Origin: an uncultured Dialister sp.
Lineage (GTDB): Bacteria > Bacillota > Negativicutes > Veillonellales > Dialisteraceae
NCBI GenBank assembly: GCA_900541485.1
Contig: UQJW01000002.1
Location: forward strand, 124,001-188,000
Reading direction: 5' to 3'
DNA: 64,000 nucleotides
Shown: positions 35,995 through 44,624 of the stretch, in pieces
How positions within the stretch are numbered: the stretch's first letter is position 1
Layout: the number at the start of each line of letters is the position of its first letter
Made by a program: the position numbers and the translations under genes
The notes under the pieces: generated by a model
Told to the model about the DNA's origin: nothing
Databases searched by the model: none
Seen by the model: only the letters and a program-made list of their open reading frames with translations

Positions 35995-36027
35995 AAGACT
36001 GCATGATTATAAAAATCACACAGTCTT
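35995..36027 (-). terminator. Terminator after the 3D-domain gene
   Basis: AAGACTG (35995-36001) / CAGTCTT (36021-36027), extended by TGATT/AATCA inside, with a T-rich tail on the minus strand. Confidence 0.7.
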
Positions 36028-36034
36028 ATAAAAT

Positions 36035-37102
36035 TTATGAAATTAAATAAACCGTCACATCCTCTTTGGAGCCCCATCGATATGCCTGCTCTAAGGTGTC
36101 TACACCTACATCTATAATATTACCCCGGATAGCCCCTCCGATATCGTCGCAAATCGCATATCCGTATCCTTCTATATAAACAATACTTCCCAGCGGGATA
36201 ACTTCCGGGTCGACAGCCGCATGGCCTTTACCTGCATAATTTCCCAAGGCAGTCATTCCGGATCCGCCCCCATCCATCGGTGTATACGCCGTGGATGCCA
36301 TATGAAATATTTTTTTATATTTTCCCGTAAACCGGGGAGTTTTCTGGAGACGGTCCCATACTTCCAAGTCTGCTTTTCCCGTTCCCTTAAGTTTAAATTC
36401 TTTTTGCAGCTTAAGGACAGCCTGTTCCGTTTCTTTTCCATAGATTCCGTCAGAGCTTCCCGGGTTATATCCGTGAAGAATTAACTTGTTTTGAAGTTCT
36501 ATAACCTTCTTCCCTCGGTCTCCCACTTCCAACTTCTTCGGCAATTTGCTTTTCTTTTTATCTGTTTCCCTCTTAGAATTATCACTTTTTTTACTTTTCT
36601 TCGTATCCGTTAAAATTGCCAATGTTTCTTCATCAACCGCTCCGGAAATCGGAATTTTATAATCGTTTTGGAGATTTTTCACGGCAGCCTCTGTAGCACT
36701 GCCATAAACTCCGTCCGCCGCATCGTCTAAATATCCGATAGCATTCAGTTGCCTCTGTACATCGGCAATCACATCGCCCCTGTTCCCTTTAGCATAAACA
36801 ATTCCTCCTCCAGCTCTGTAACTTTTATTTTCGGCTTTTTTTATTTCTGCCCGGGTAACATCGTCAGCCTCCCCTGTTATCGGTAATCCATATTTTTTTT
36901 GAAACTCCATAACGGCTTTTACTGTTGTTGAGCCGTAGTCTCCATCAACAGTTCTCGCCAGATATCCTGCCGCCACAAGAGACTTTTGCAGATTTTCCAC
37001 GGCATTTCCTGTCATTCCTGCCACAAGAGTCTGTGCATATGAAACCGTAAATGTGCCCAACCAAAATAAAGCCAGCAAAAACCAGATTTGCCTTTTTTTC
37101 AC
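36035..37102 (-). CDS. Exported peptidoglycan-binding and 3D-domain protein
   Basis: 355 residues with a signal peptide (KKRQIWFLLALFWLGTF, cleavage near SYAQ), three peptidoglycan-binding type 1 repeats (each ending in a DGxYGSxTxxAV-like motif, at about 30-90, 110-170 and 200-255) and a C-terminal 3D domain with STAYTPMDGG, AVDPEVIPLGS, CDDIGGAI and IDVGVDTLEQA, holding the three conserved aspartates. Such proteins are cell-wall-associated and MltA-like, possibly lytic. The start is the GTG at 37102 after GGGAGG; upstream frame residues look untranslated. It ends at a terminator. Confidence 0.88.
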   Translation of the reverse strand: MKKRQIWFLLALFWLGTFTVSYAQTLVAGMTGNAVENLQKSLVAAGYLARTVDGDYGSTTVKAVMEFQKKYGLPITGEADDVTRAEIKKAENKSYRAGGGIVYAKGNRGDVIADVQRQLNAIGYLDDAADGVYGSATEAAVKNLQNDYKIPISGAVDEETLAILTDTKKSKKSDNSKRETDKKKSKLPKKLEVGDRGKKVIELQNKLILHGYNPGSSDGIYGKETEQAVLKLQKEFKLKGTGKADLEVWDRLQKTPRFTGKYKKIFHMASTAYTPMDGGGSGMTALGNYAGKGHAAVDPEVIPLGSIVYIEGYGYAICDDIGGAIRGNIIDVGVDTLEQAYRWGSKEDVTVYLIS

Positions 37103-37186
37103 AACTGCACCTCCCGTACAAATACATGTGTATTGTAGCATGCACTATTATTTTTGTAAAAACTCTCTCGTTTTTATCGGACAAAA

Positions 37187-37212
37187 TAAAAAACTGCGGT
37201 TTCCCGCAGCAT
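37187..37212 (-). terminator. Terminator after trpS
   Basis: CTGCGG/CCGCAG stem with a 4-nt loop (37209-37194) followed by six T on the minus strand. Confidence 0.88.
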
Positions 37213-37214
37213 TT

Positions 37215-38210
37215 TTATTTTCTGTAAAGTCCCATGGCATGAATGGCATTTTGATAAGTAACACTTGCTTTGGCACGGGCTTTCTCCGCTCCTTGGTCCA
37301 ATATGCGGTCCAATTCGGGACTCCCCGTCAATTCCTTATATCGGGTAAGGACAGGTTCCATTTCACATGCCACCAAATCCGCTACATCTTTTTTAAATAC
37401 CCCGTATCCCTGGCCGTCATACATAGTTTCAATCTCTTCAAAAGATTTTCCGGAAATGGCCGAATGGATACTCATCAAATTTGATACGCCCGGCTGCTTT
37501 TCTTTATCATAACGGACATGTCCGATTGAATCGGTCACAGCTCTCTTAATTTTTTTTACGATGACATCCGGTTCATCCAGCATATGAATGGTAGCCCATT
37601 CATTATCATCGGATTTACTCATTTTACTGGTCGGATCCTGCAAACTCATGACTCTGGCACCGCCTTTAGGAGCCCACATTTCAGGAATGGTAAAAACTTC
37701 TCCGTATTTGCGGTTAAATCGTTCTGCCAAATCTCTGGTGATTTCCATATGCTGGCGCTGGTCTTCTCCTACCGGTACAAGACTGGCTTGATAAAGAAGG
37801 ATATCTGCTGCCATCAGGGGCGGATATGTCAAAAGGCCGAGAGGAATAAAACCGCCTTTCTTTTCTTCTTTTTGTGCCTTTGATTTATATTGGGTCATCC
37901 GTTCCATTTCTCCCACATAGGCACTGCAAATCATCATCCATCCGAGCATCGCATGTTCAGGCACTTCTGACTGGACAAAAATCGTCGCTTTATCGGGATT
38001 CATACCGGCCGCAATATAAAGAGCCGCTAAATTTCTTGTTCTTTCATGCAGCAGTTTCGGATCCTGGGGTACTGTAATGGCATGCTGATTAACAATGCAG
38101 TAATAACACTCCGCCTTATCTTGAAATGGAATGAAATTTTTTAACGCCCCCAGGTAATTTCCTAAAGTTAACGAGCCGCTCGGCTGAATTCCTGAAAAAA
38201 TAACGTCCAT
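37215..38210 (-). CDS. trpS: Tryptophanyl-tRNA synthetase
   Basis: Class I synthetase charging tRNA-Trp; 331 residues. The HIGH-like motif is TLGNYLG after SGIQPSGSL, and KMSKS is at 196-200, both intact. The ATG at 38210 (GGGGGA upstream) gives the canonical MDVIFSGIQPSG start. It begins 16 nt after the glmS stop, so it is read from the glmS transcript; no T-box leader is present. Confidence 0.96.
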   Translation of the reverse strand: MDVIFSGIQPSGSLTLGNYLGALKNFIPFQDKAECYYCIVNQHAITVPQDPKLLHERTRNLAALYIAAGMNPDKATIFVQSEVPEHAMLGWMMICSAYVGEMERMTQYKSKAQKEEKKGGFIPLGLLTYPPLMAADILLYQASLVPVGEDQRQHMEITRDLAERFNRKYGEVFTIPEMWAPKGGARVMSLQDPTSKMSKSDDNEWATIHMLDEPDVIVKKIKRAVTDSIGHVRYDKEKQPGVSNLMSIHSAISGKSFEEIETMYDGQGYGVFKKDVADLVACEMEPVLTRYKELTGSPELDRILDQGAEKARAKASVTYQNAIHAMGLYRK

Positions 38211-38226
38211 AATATCCCCCAATAAA

Positions 38227-40053
38227 TTATTCTACTGTCACCGATTTTGCCAGATTTCTCGGTTTATCTACATCGTTTCCGCGCTTAACGCTGGTATAAT
38301 ACGCTAAAATCTGCATAGGAATCACAGAAAGAATCGGTGCAATGAATTCATCAACCCTTGGAATTTTTACAATTTCTGTTGTATATTTCTCAAGTTCCGT
38401 ATCATCTTCATAACCGATACCCAGCACCTTTGCTCCCCGGGCCCGTACTTCCTGAATATTGCTATACATTTTGGAACTTACATTTTCCTGTGTAGCCACA
38501 GCAATAATCGGTGTTTTTTCCGTGATGAGTGCCAGTGTTCCATGCTTCAGTTCGCCGGCCGCATAAGCCTCTGCATGGATATAAGATACCTCTTTGAGTT
38601 TCAATGCCCCTTCCATCGCAATGGCATAATCAATAGATCTTCCGAGATAGAAGATATCTTCGGCTTTAATCAACGTATCTGCCACCTCTGACATGTGGTC
38701 TTTTTCCTGCAACGTTTTTTCTATCTGCTTCGGGAGTTTCAAAAGGCCGTCTATGATTTTCTCTGCCAATTCTTCTTTGATTGTCCCTTTAATCTGCCCC
38801 ATATATAAAGCAAGCATCAGCAAAGAAACTAGCTGCGTCGTATATGCTTTCGTTGAAGCAACCGCTATCTCCGGTCCTGCCACCGTGTAAATTGCCGTGT
38901 CCGCTTCACGGGCAATGGATGATCCTACCGAGTTTGTAACGGCGATACTTTGCGCACCGAGACGCTTCGCTTCCTTCAGTGCGGCAAGCGTATCAATTGT
39001 TTCTCCGGACTGGCTGATGACTATGCACAGTGTTCTTCCCGTAGTGAGCGGACGACTGTATCTGTATTCGGAAGCAATCTCAACAGATACCGGTATTTTC
39101 GCAAATCTTTCAATATAATGTTTTGCCACCAAGCCTGCATGATAGGCAGTTCCGCAAGCAGTAATCAGAATAGAATCTATATTTTCCAAACTGTTTTTTG
39201 TCCAGTTCAGATTTTCAAAGCTGATGGTTTTGTCTTTTTTCAGATGTACCCGGATTGTATCCTCTACGGCTTTCGGCTGCTCATATATTTCCTTAAGCAT
39301 AAAATGGGGGAATCCCCCTTTTTCGGCAGCTTCTGCAGACCAAGTCACTTCCTGTACCTTTTTGGAGACGGGAAGTCCTTCTGCATCGTAAACAAGAACA
39401 CTGTCTTTTTTCACAATGGCCGTTTCACCGTCATTTAAAATATAAATCCGCCGGGTGCGGTTAATCACCGCCGGAATGTCGGAAGCAATAAAATTTTCTC
39501 CTTCTCCGAGGCCGATAATTAAAGGATTATCTTTTTTGGTGCAGATAATGGTATCCGGATGTTCTCTATTCAAAAACACTAAAGAATAAGAACCTTCAAT
39601 CCGGGAAAGAACTTTTCTGACAGTAGATAAGAAATCTCCATCATCCAATTCTTCGGCAAGGTGCGGAATAACTTCACTGTCTGTTTCAGACTTGAATGTA
39701 TGCCCTTTGCTTAATAATTCTTTCTTCAGTTCCATGTAATTTTCGATAATACCGTTATGGACAATCACGAAATGATTTTGACTGTCTCCATGGGGATGTG
39801 CATTATTATCTGACGGTTGCCCATGTGTTGCCCAACGGGTATGTCCGATTCCGATATGTCCGTGCAACGGATGGGCTTTCAGTTCTTTTTCCAGATTGGG
39901 AAGTCCGCCCTGTTTTTTTTCTATCCGGATTTCTCCATTTTCATATACCGCAATTCCTGCCGAATCGTAGCCTCTGTATTCCAGACGACGCAAACCGTCA
40001 ATAAGGAATTCCGATGCATCTTTATTTCCTATATAGCCAACTATGCCACACAT
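38227..40053 (-). CDS. glmS: Glutamine-fructose-6-phosphate aminotransferase
   Basis: Makes glucosamine-6-phosphate, committing carbon to amino sugars. 608 residues. The N-terminal glutaminase begins MCGIVGYIG with Cys2 as nucleophile; two SIS domains (ITACGTAYHAG, ISQSGETIDT) form the isomerase part; the C-terminus is PRNLAKSVTVE. The start at 40053 is fixed by the catalytic cysteine and by AGGAGG 5 nt upstream. An extended -10 promoter (TGCTATAAT, -10 at 40127-40132) drives it. No glmS ribozyme sequence was found in the 125-nt leader. Confidence 0.97.
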   Translation of the reverse strand: MCGIVGYIGNKDASEFLIDGLRRLEYRGYDSAGIAVYENGEIRIEKKQGGLPNLEKELKAHPLHGHIGIGHTRWATHGQPSDNNAHPHGDSQNHFVIVHNGIIENYMELKKELLSKGHTFKSETDSEVIPHLAEELDDGDFLSTVRKVLSRIEGSYSLVFLNREHPDTIICTKKDNPLIIGLGEGENFIASDIPAVINRTRRIYILNDGETAIVKKDSVLVYDAEGLPVSKKVQEVTWSAEAAEKGGFPHFMLKEIYEQPKAVEDTIRVHLKKDKTISFENLNWTKNSLENIDSILITACGTAYHAGLVAKHYIERFAKIPVSVEIASEYRYSRPLTTGRTLCIVISQSGETIDTLAALKEAKRLGAQSIAVTNSVGSSIAREADTAIYTVAGPEIAVASTKAYTTQLVSLLMLALYMGQIKGTIKEELAEKIIDGLLKLPKQIEKTLQEKDHMSEVADTLIKAEDIFYLGRSIDYAIAMEGALKLKEVSYIHAEAYAAGELKHGTLALITEKTPIIAVATQENVSSKMYSNIQEVRARGAKVLGIGYEDDTELEKYTTEIVKIPRVDEFIAPILSVIPMQILAYYTSVKRGNDVDKPRNLAKSVTVE

Positions 40054-40126
40054 ATAAACCTCCTGATCAAGCCTATATATCATGTATTCTCTTAATTTAT
40101 TATTTATTGAATAAGAATGCTAAATC

Positions 40127-40132
40127 ATTATA
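40127..40132 (-). promoter_or_regulatory. Extended -10 promoter of glmS-trpS
   Basis: TGCTATAAT on the minus strand, with TTCCGG about 17 nt upstream, roughly 75 nt before the glmS start codon. Confidence 0.55.
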
Positions 40133-40178
40133 GCATACTTTTCTCTTACCGGAATTTTCACATGCCAACTCTGACTCC

Positions 40179-40760
40179 TCAGATCGAGTCAATAAGTCCT
40201 TCAAATTGCTGGATATCCCCCAATCCGGAAACAGCTGCTGCAACCCCTAATATAATAAGTGCTATTATCAAAAATACACTTATCAAAAAAGGAGAAATCC
40301 CAATCAGGAATGATTTTCCGTTTCCGAATCCATAATTGCTCCGGATAGCCAATATATCTAATAAAAAACTCCAAATTACAATAGCAAACATACCTATGCT
40401 GTTAATGATTTCCAAGCCGAACTGGCTCAATAAAGCAAAAAACACGGAAAATGCATAGGGTAAAGAAGCACACATAAATCCTGCCGTAATACCCCGGGCC
40501 GTACCTCTGCCCCCCAAAAGTCCGGAAAAATAATCTGTGACCGCACTATGGAAAAGCAGAAAAATTCCCAACAAAATGATTGTTCCGATAAATTGAGTGA
40601 CAATACCGGCTCCTGCCTTAAAAGAAGATAAGGTCATCAAAAGAATAACAAAGAGCCAGATAATTATCCCTTCTTTCAGTTTTTCCCCGCTCGTTACATC
40701 TTCCAGTGTTTTTACCGGACGGACCACTAATCCGTATATATTATCCAGTATTGTATTCAT
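40179..40760 (-). CDS. Yip1-family membrane protein
   Basis: 193 residues with about five predicted membrane helices and the Yip1-domain layout: a short soluble N-terminus (GLVVRPVKTLEDVTSG), then hydrophobic segments with FLLFHSAVTDYFSGLLGGRG. Function of bacterial Yip1 proteins is not established. It follows sppA after 9 nt and has AAGGAG before its ATG, so the two are probably one operon. Confidence 0.75.
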   Translation of the reverse strand: MNTILDNIYGLVVRPVKTLEDVTSGEKLKEGIIIWLFVILLMTLSSFKAGAGIVTQFIGTIILLGIFLLFHSAVTDYFSGLLGGRGTARGITAGFMCASLPYAFSVFFALLSQFGLEIINSIGMFAIVIWSFLLDILAIRSNYGFGNGKSFLIGISPFLISVFLIIALIILGVAAAVSGLGDIQQFEGLIDSI

Positions 40761-40769
40761 AAAAGCTCC

Positions 40770-41726
40770 TTATCTGACAGTCGGTACCTGTTCTTGACTC
40801 ATAACGCCCAAAACTTCAAGAGCGATATGTTGTGATATCGTTTTTAAAAAGCTGTCGGCTTCACCGTTCAATATATTTCTTAAAGATTTCCCAGAAGCAT
40901 ACTTTTTAACCGGTATATCTTCGCCTTCTATTCCCACCCTGCCGGCTGCATAATTCAGTGCATCATAATAATTTCCCATTGCATCAACCAGTCCGAGATC
41001 CATGGCCTGTTGCCCTGTCAAAATCCGTCCGTCAGCAAACGATTTTACTTTTTCCAATTCCATATGCCGGCCGTCAGCCACTGTTTTGATGAACTGGAAA
41101 TAAATATCATCCACCATTTTTTGAATCATAGAAGTTTCTTCTTCTGTCATCGGTCTGTACATGGAAAGTATGTCTTTATGGGCACCACTTTTTATTTTTT
41201 GATTTTTTATTCCTAATTTATTCATCAGCTCTTCCATATTGGTGTAATCCATGTAAACCCCTATGCTTCCTGTCAATGTAGCAGGATTTGCGAATACATA
41301 GTCACCTTTGCTTGCCAGCCAATATCCGGCAGATGCACACATATCCCCCATAGAGATGATTATAGGCTTTCCTGAGCTCTTTATTTTATCCATTTCTTCC
41401 GCAATTTCCTGTGTTGCCCCTGTAGATCCGCCGGGACTGTTGATACGAAGCAGTACAGCTTTTACACGGTTATCTTTCCGTGCCTGCTCCATTTCATACA
41501 TAATTTGCTCACTTGCCGCCCCTGTGGATGCAGTAAAAACAGAATCGCTCTGGGGCCCGCCGTAAATCGCACCATCTATCCGTATAACCGCTATGTAATC
41601 TTTTGATGGAGACATTTTAGCGTTTTCTTTCATCTCCGGTAAAAATCCGGCAGTTATTGCACATATAAAAAGTACAGCAAGAATCAGAATAATCCATTTT
41701 TGCTTTCTTGTATTCAACAGACTCAT
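40770..41726 (-). CDS. sppA: Signal peptide peptidase SppA
   Basis: Membrane-anchored serine protease that degrades cleaved signal peptides. 318 residues (the short, Bacillus-type form). An N-terminal transmembrane anchor (WIILILAVLFICAITAGF) is followed by a ClpP-fold domain with the catalytic Ser132 (MCASAGYW) and Lys184 (KSGAHKD) in the expected positions. The annotated ATG at 41726 has its SD directly adjacent; a TTG at 41717 with better spacing is an alternative. Linked to the Yip1-like gene downstream. Confidence 0.92.
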   Translation of the reverse strand: MSLLNTRKQKWIILILAVLFICAITAGFLPEMKENAKMSPSKDYIAVIRIDGAIYGGPQSDSVFTASTGAASEQIMYEMEQARKDNRVKAVLLRINSPGGSTGATQEIAEEMDKIKSSGKPIIISMGDMCASAGYWLASKGDYVFANPATLTGSIGVYMDYTNMEELMNKLGIKNQKIKSGAHKDILSMYRPMTEEETSMIQKMVDDIYFQFIKTVADGRHMELEKVKSFADGRILTGQQAMDLGLVDAMGNYYDALNYAAGRVGIEGEDIPVKKYASGKSLRNILNGEADSFLKTISQHIALEVLGVMSQEQVPTVR

Positions 41727-41783
41727 CTCCTCTTTTCTCTTTGCTATTATAACATTTCTGTTTATGCATCTGAAAATCGCGAT

Positions 41784-41821
41784 AAAAAAATCTCATTCCC
41801 GATAAAATCAGTAAATGAGAT
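41784..41821 (-). terminator. Terminator after tRNA-Glu
   Basis: ATCTCATT/AATGAGAT stem (41790-41797 with 41814-41821) and a seven-T tail on the minus strand, immediately after the tRNA CCA end. Confidence 0.85.
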
Positions 41822-41824
41822 CTT

Positions 41825-41900
41825 TGGTGACCGGTATGGGATTCGAACCCATACTCTCTGCGCTGAGAACGCAGCGTCTTAACCGTTTGACTAACCGGCC
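41825..41900 (-). tRNA. tRNA-Glu (anticodon CTC)
   Basis: 76-nt cloverleaf on the minus strand: acceptor GGCCGGT / ACCGGTC, anticodon stem CTGCG/CGCAG with loop TTCTCAG giving anticodon CTC, T arm ATGGG-TTCGAAT-CCCAT, and encoded CCA. The body closely resembles the Bacillus tRNA-Glu. It has its own promoter and terminator. CTC reads GAG only; a TTC tRNA-Glu must exist elsewhere. Confidence 0.95.
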
Positions 41901-41914
41901 ATATGACAACAGTT

Positions 41915-41943
41915 ATTATAAACGGTATTTTTACAAATATCAA
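41915..41943 (-). promoter_or_regulatory. Promoter of tRNA-Glu
   Basis: Minus-strand TTGATA (41943-41938), exactly 17 nt, then TATAAT (41920-41915), 15 nt upstream of the tRNA. Confidence 0.8.
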
Positions 41944-41955
41944 GTATTTCCCTTA

Positions 41956-42756
41956 TCAAGCATTTCCCTCTTTACAAGGCTTTCTGTCACTTTTATTTTT
42001 TTCATAAAGGATTAAAAGTCCCTTCAGTGTAAGCATAGGATCTACGATATCAATCTGGGAAGCCGCTTTGGCAAATAATGATGCCAGTCCGCCGGTCGCA
42101 ATAACCTTGATATCATCTCTTTTCATTTCTGCCTTTATCCGTCTGACCACTTCATCAATCTGACCGACAAACCCGTAGTAAATACCTGCCTGCATGGCAG
42201 AAACTGTATTTTTACAAATCACGGATTCTGTTTTCACAAGTTCAATTCGCGGAAGTTTAGAAGCACATCTGAAAAGCGCCTCCATAGAAATACCGATTCC
42301 TGGTGCCACGGCGCCGCCCAGATAGTTTCCTTTTTCATCAATTACACAAAAGGTGGTAGCTGTCCCCATATCGATGACAATCAGAGGACACCGGTATTCT
42401 GCAATAGCCGCTACGGCATTGACAATGCGGTCCGCCCCCAATTCTTTCGGGTTATCATATAAAATATTCAATCCCGTCTTTATTCCCGGTCCTACCAAAA
42501 TCGGATTAACCTTGAAATATCTTCGGGATAAAGACTCTAAAATAGGGATAATCGGTGGTACAACAGTTGAAATAATCACGTCTTCAATGTCGGAAAATGA
42601 CATCCCATTCAAGCGGAACAGATTACCTATCATGCCGGCATACCCGTCAGCGGTCTGCAATGTATCCGTCGCAAAACGCCAATGGCTGACCAACTCTCTG
42701 TTATGATAAATGCCACAAACAATGTTTGTATTTCCTACATCAAATGCAAGCAACAT
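41956..42756 (-). CDS. coaX: Type III pantothenate kinase
   Basis: First step of coenzyme A synthesis. 266 residues with the ASKHA-type phosphate loop MLLAFDVGNTNIVCGIY, the GADRIVNAVAA segment, VIDMGTATTFCV and GGAVAPGIGISMEALF. Complete. A terminator separates it from bioY upstream, and a TTGACA hexamer lies about 80 nt before the start, so it has its own promoter, though the matching -10 is weak. Confidence 0.95.
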   Translation of the reverse strand: MLLAFDVGNTNIVCGIYHNRELVSHWRFATDTLQTADGYAGMIGNLFRLNGMSFSDIEDVIISTVVPPIIPILESLSRRYFKVNPILVGPGIKTGLNILYDNPKELGADRIVNAVAAIAEYRCPLIVIDMGTATTFCVIDEKGNYLGGAVAPGIGISMEALFRCASKLPRIELVKTESVICKNTVSAMQAGIYYGFVGQIDEVVRRIKAEMKRDDIKVIATGGLASLFAKAASQIDIVDPMLTLKGLLILYEKNKSDRKPCKEGNA

Positions 42757-42887
42757 ATTCTTCCGCTCCTGTCAAATAAGATTTCACCGGAATAAATATC
42801 AGGCGCCGGAATCGCCTTTGGGTTTCTATTTATTTCCTCATCTTTTGTCACAAGTGTATCATGCAATAAAGAAAGATTTCTGTCAAG

Positions 42888-42916
42888 CAAAAAGAAGCGT
42901 GATTATACGCTTCTTT
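42888..42916 (-). terminator. Terminator between bioY and coaX
   Basis: AAAGAAGCG (42891-42899) / CGCTTCTTT (42908-42916) stem with an 8-nt loop, T-rich tail on the minus strand, after bioY. Confidence 0.8.
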
Positions 42917-42932
42917 CAAATCATGAGTATAT

Positions 42933-43496
42933 TTACCTTTCAGAAAGCAGTCCCGATTGCACCAATGCATTTCTGATTCTGACTCCGCAAAATATACCGA
43001 CCGAAACCTTAATCAAATCAAAAATAACAAAGGGAAATACGGTCATGGTAAGTGCCATCCATAAGGGCATTTCCTTTCCGAGGCCCAAAGAAAAGTATCC
43101 CATAAACCAGATTGTCCCTAAGGCATAACAAATCAACAGACCGGCAAGTGCCAATAAAAACTGGCGGATAAAATAACCTTTGACGGCAGGACGGAAACCG
43201 CTGAGGCCGGCCATAATGATAAATCCGATATAATATCCGCCTACAGGACTCAAAAATATTCCCGGTCCTGCTTTTCCCATGGTAAGCACGGGAATCCCCA
43301 AGAGTCCGAGCAGCAGCCAGACCAGAATAGAAACCGCACCCCATCTTGATCCGAGCAGGCCTCCCGCCAAGGCACAGACAAAAGTCTGCAATGTCATCGA
43401 CACTGCCCCGACAGGTATTGTAAATTGTGAGAGAATTGCCATGACTGCAGCTATGAAAGCGGCACCGACCATAGAGTGAAATTTTTGTTTATCCAT
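42933..43496 (-). CDS. bioY: Biotin transporter substrate-binding subunit BioY
   Basis: S-component that captures biotin for the ECF transporter (or acts alone). 187 residues, about six hydrophobic segments, with the BioY hallmarks GAVSMTLQTFVCALAGGLLG and FLSPVGGYYIGF. The ATG at 43496 (GGGAGA upstream) is preferred; it overlaps the end of birA by 8 nt. Co-transcription with the biotin repressor/ligase BirA explains its likely biotin control. Confidence 0.94.
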   Translation of the reverse strand: MDKQKFHSMVGAAFIAAVMAILSQFTIPVGAVSMTLQTFVCALAGGLLGSRWGAVSILVWLLLGLLGIPVLTMGKAGPGIFLSPVGGYYIGFIIMAGLSGFRPAVKGYFIRQFLLALAGLLICYALGTIWFMGYFSLGLGKEMPLWMALTMTVFPFVIFDLIKVSVGIFCGVRIRNALVQSGLLSER

Positions 43497-44496
43497 TGAT
43501 ATTCTCCCGTCTTTCCGGAATAGGAGCATCTACCGGTCTGATAGAAACATCTCCGGCCATGACACGACGGGTTCCTTCTCCGGTCTCTACCAAAAGGCAG
43601 CCATCCCGGTCAATATCTACAGCTTTTCCTATATAATTTTCATTATCCAAAATAACACGCACATCTTTCCCTAAAGTCACTGATAATTTACGCCAATCCT
43701 CCAGTACCTTATCAAATCCTTCTTCATTAGCAACTTTATATTCTGCCTCCAACTCTGACAGAACAGCTGCAAGCAACTCTTTTCTTGAAACCCGGACCCC
43801 TTCATTAAGAAATGATGTCGCTCCGTCTCTAAACTCTTCGGGAAATTCATTTTTCTTTATTCCCGTATTAATACCGATTCCCATAACGATGTAATCAATT
43901 TTTTCCATAGATGCAGACATTTCGCAAAGCATTCCTACCAGTTTTTTACCGTGGAATAATATATCATTGGGCCATTTTATTCCCGCTTCATCAAGCCCGA
44001 GACGACGGATTCCCCGGCATACGCCTACTGCGGCCAAGAGAGTGCATTTAGAAGCTTCCATAGGAAAAAAATCAGGCCGTAAAATAACTGAAAACCAGAT
44101 GCCTTTGGCAAAAGGCGAGTAAAATCCCCGGGTCAGTCTGCCCTTTCCCATTGTTTGTTCTTCTGCCACAACAATTGTTCCTTCTTCTGCGCCTTCCCGT
44201 GCAATTTTTTTTGCTTCTTCATTGGTAGAAGGCGTCATTTCAAAATAGACTACCTTCCGTCCAAAAGACTCTGTGCGAAGTACGCCTTCTATTTCAAGAG
44301 GTGTCAATAAATCGGGTGCATAGAGCAGCCGGTATCCTTTCCTGGTACTCGACTCAAAAATATATCCTCTTTCTTTCAGCACATTGATATGTTTCCAAAT
44401 CGCTGTGCGCGATACTTTCAGATCTTTTGAAATTTGCTCCCCCGATACATAACCGCCGTTTGCTTTCCTGAAATATTCCAATATTTCATTCCTCAT
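43489..44496 (-). CDS. birA: Biotin-protein ligase / biotin operon repressor
   Basis: Attaches biotin to carboxylases and, with its DNA-binding domain, represses biotin genes. 335 residues: an N-terminal winged helix-turn-helix (LKVSRTAIWKHINVLKERGY), the catalytic domain with MGKGRLTRGF (the GRGR-like biotinyl-AMP loop) and IKWPNDI, and a C-terminal SH3-like cap. The ATG at 44496 has AGGGG 8 nt upstream. An inverted repeat overlaps its promoter, suggesting autoregulation. Confidence 0.94.
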   Translation of the reverse strand: MRNEILEYFRKANGGYVSGEQISKDLKVSRTAIWKHINVLKERGYIFESSTRKGYRLLYAPDLLTPLEIEGVLRTESFGRKVVYFEMTPSTNEEAKKIAREGAEEGTIVVAEEQTMGKGRLTRGFYSPFAKGIWFSVILRPDFFPMEASKCTLLAAVGVCRGIRRLGLDEAGIKWPNDILFHGKKLVGMLCEMSASMEKIDYIVMGIGINTGIKKNEFPEEFRDGATSFLNEGVRVSRKELLAAVLSELEAEYKVANEEGFDKVLEDWRKLSVTLGKDVRVILDNENYIGKAVDIDRDGCLLVETGEGTRRVMAGDVSIRPVDAPIPERRENING

Positions 44497-44531
44497 CAAG
44501 TCTGCCCCTTTCATATTGCACAATTTTCTTC

Positions 44532-44560
44532 ATTATAATTTCACTAAAAATATTAGTCAA
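44532..44560 (-). promoter_or_regulatory. birA-bioY promoter with inverted-repeat operator candidate
   Basis: TTGACT (44560-44555), 17-nt spacer, TATAAT (44537-44532). Within it, TTGACTAA (44560-44553) and TTAGTGAA (44547-44540) form an inverted repeat with a 5-nt centre, covering the -35 and spacer. This is a plausible repressor site; BirA is the obvious candidate, but the spacing is shorter than that of the classical BirA operator. Confidence 0.55.
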
Positions 44561-44572
44561 CTAAAATAAAAA

Positions 44573-44612
44573 AGAGCATTGACATTAAAATACTGCTTCA
44601 AATCAATGCTCT
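44573..44612 (-). terminator. Terminator after hslU
   Basis: 10-bp stem AGAGCATTGA / TCAATGCTCT with a T run on the minus strand, about 13 nt after the hslU stop. Confidence 0.85.
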
Positions 44613-44624
44613 ACTCCGAAGAGT

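Noticed and set aside
38211..38226. T-box leader before trpS
   Set aside because: Only 16 nt separate trpS from glmS, and no T-box consensus is present.
40054..40178. Possible glmS ribozyme in the glmS leader
   Set aside because: The 125-nt leader lacks the conserved catalytic core of the glmS ribozyme; only an extended -10 promoter is evident.
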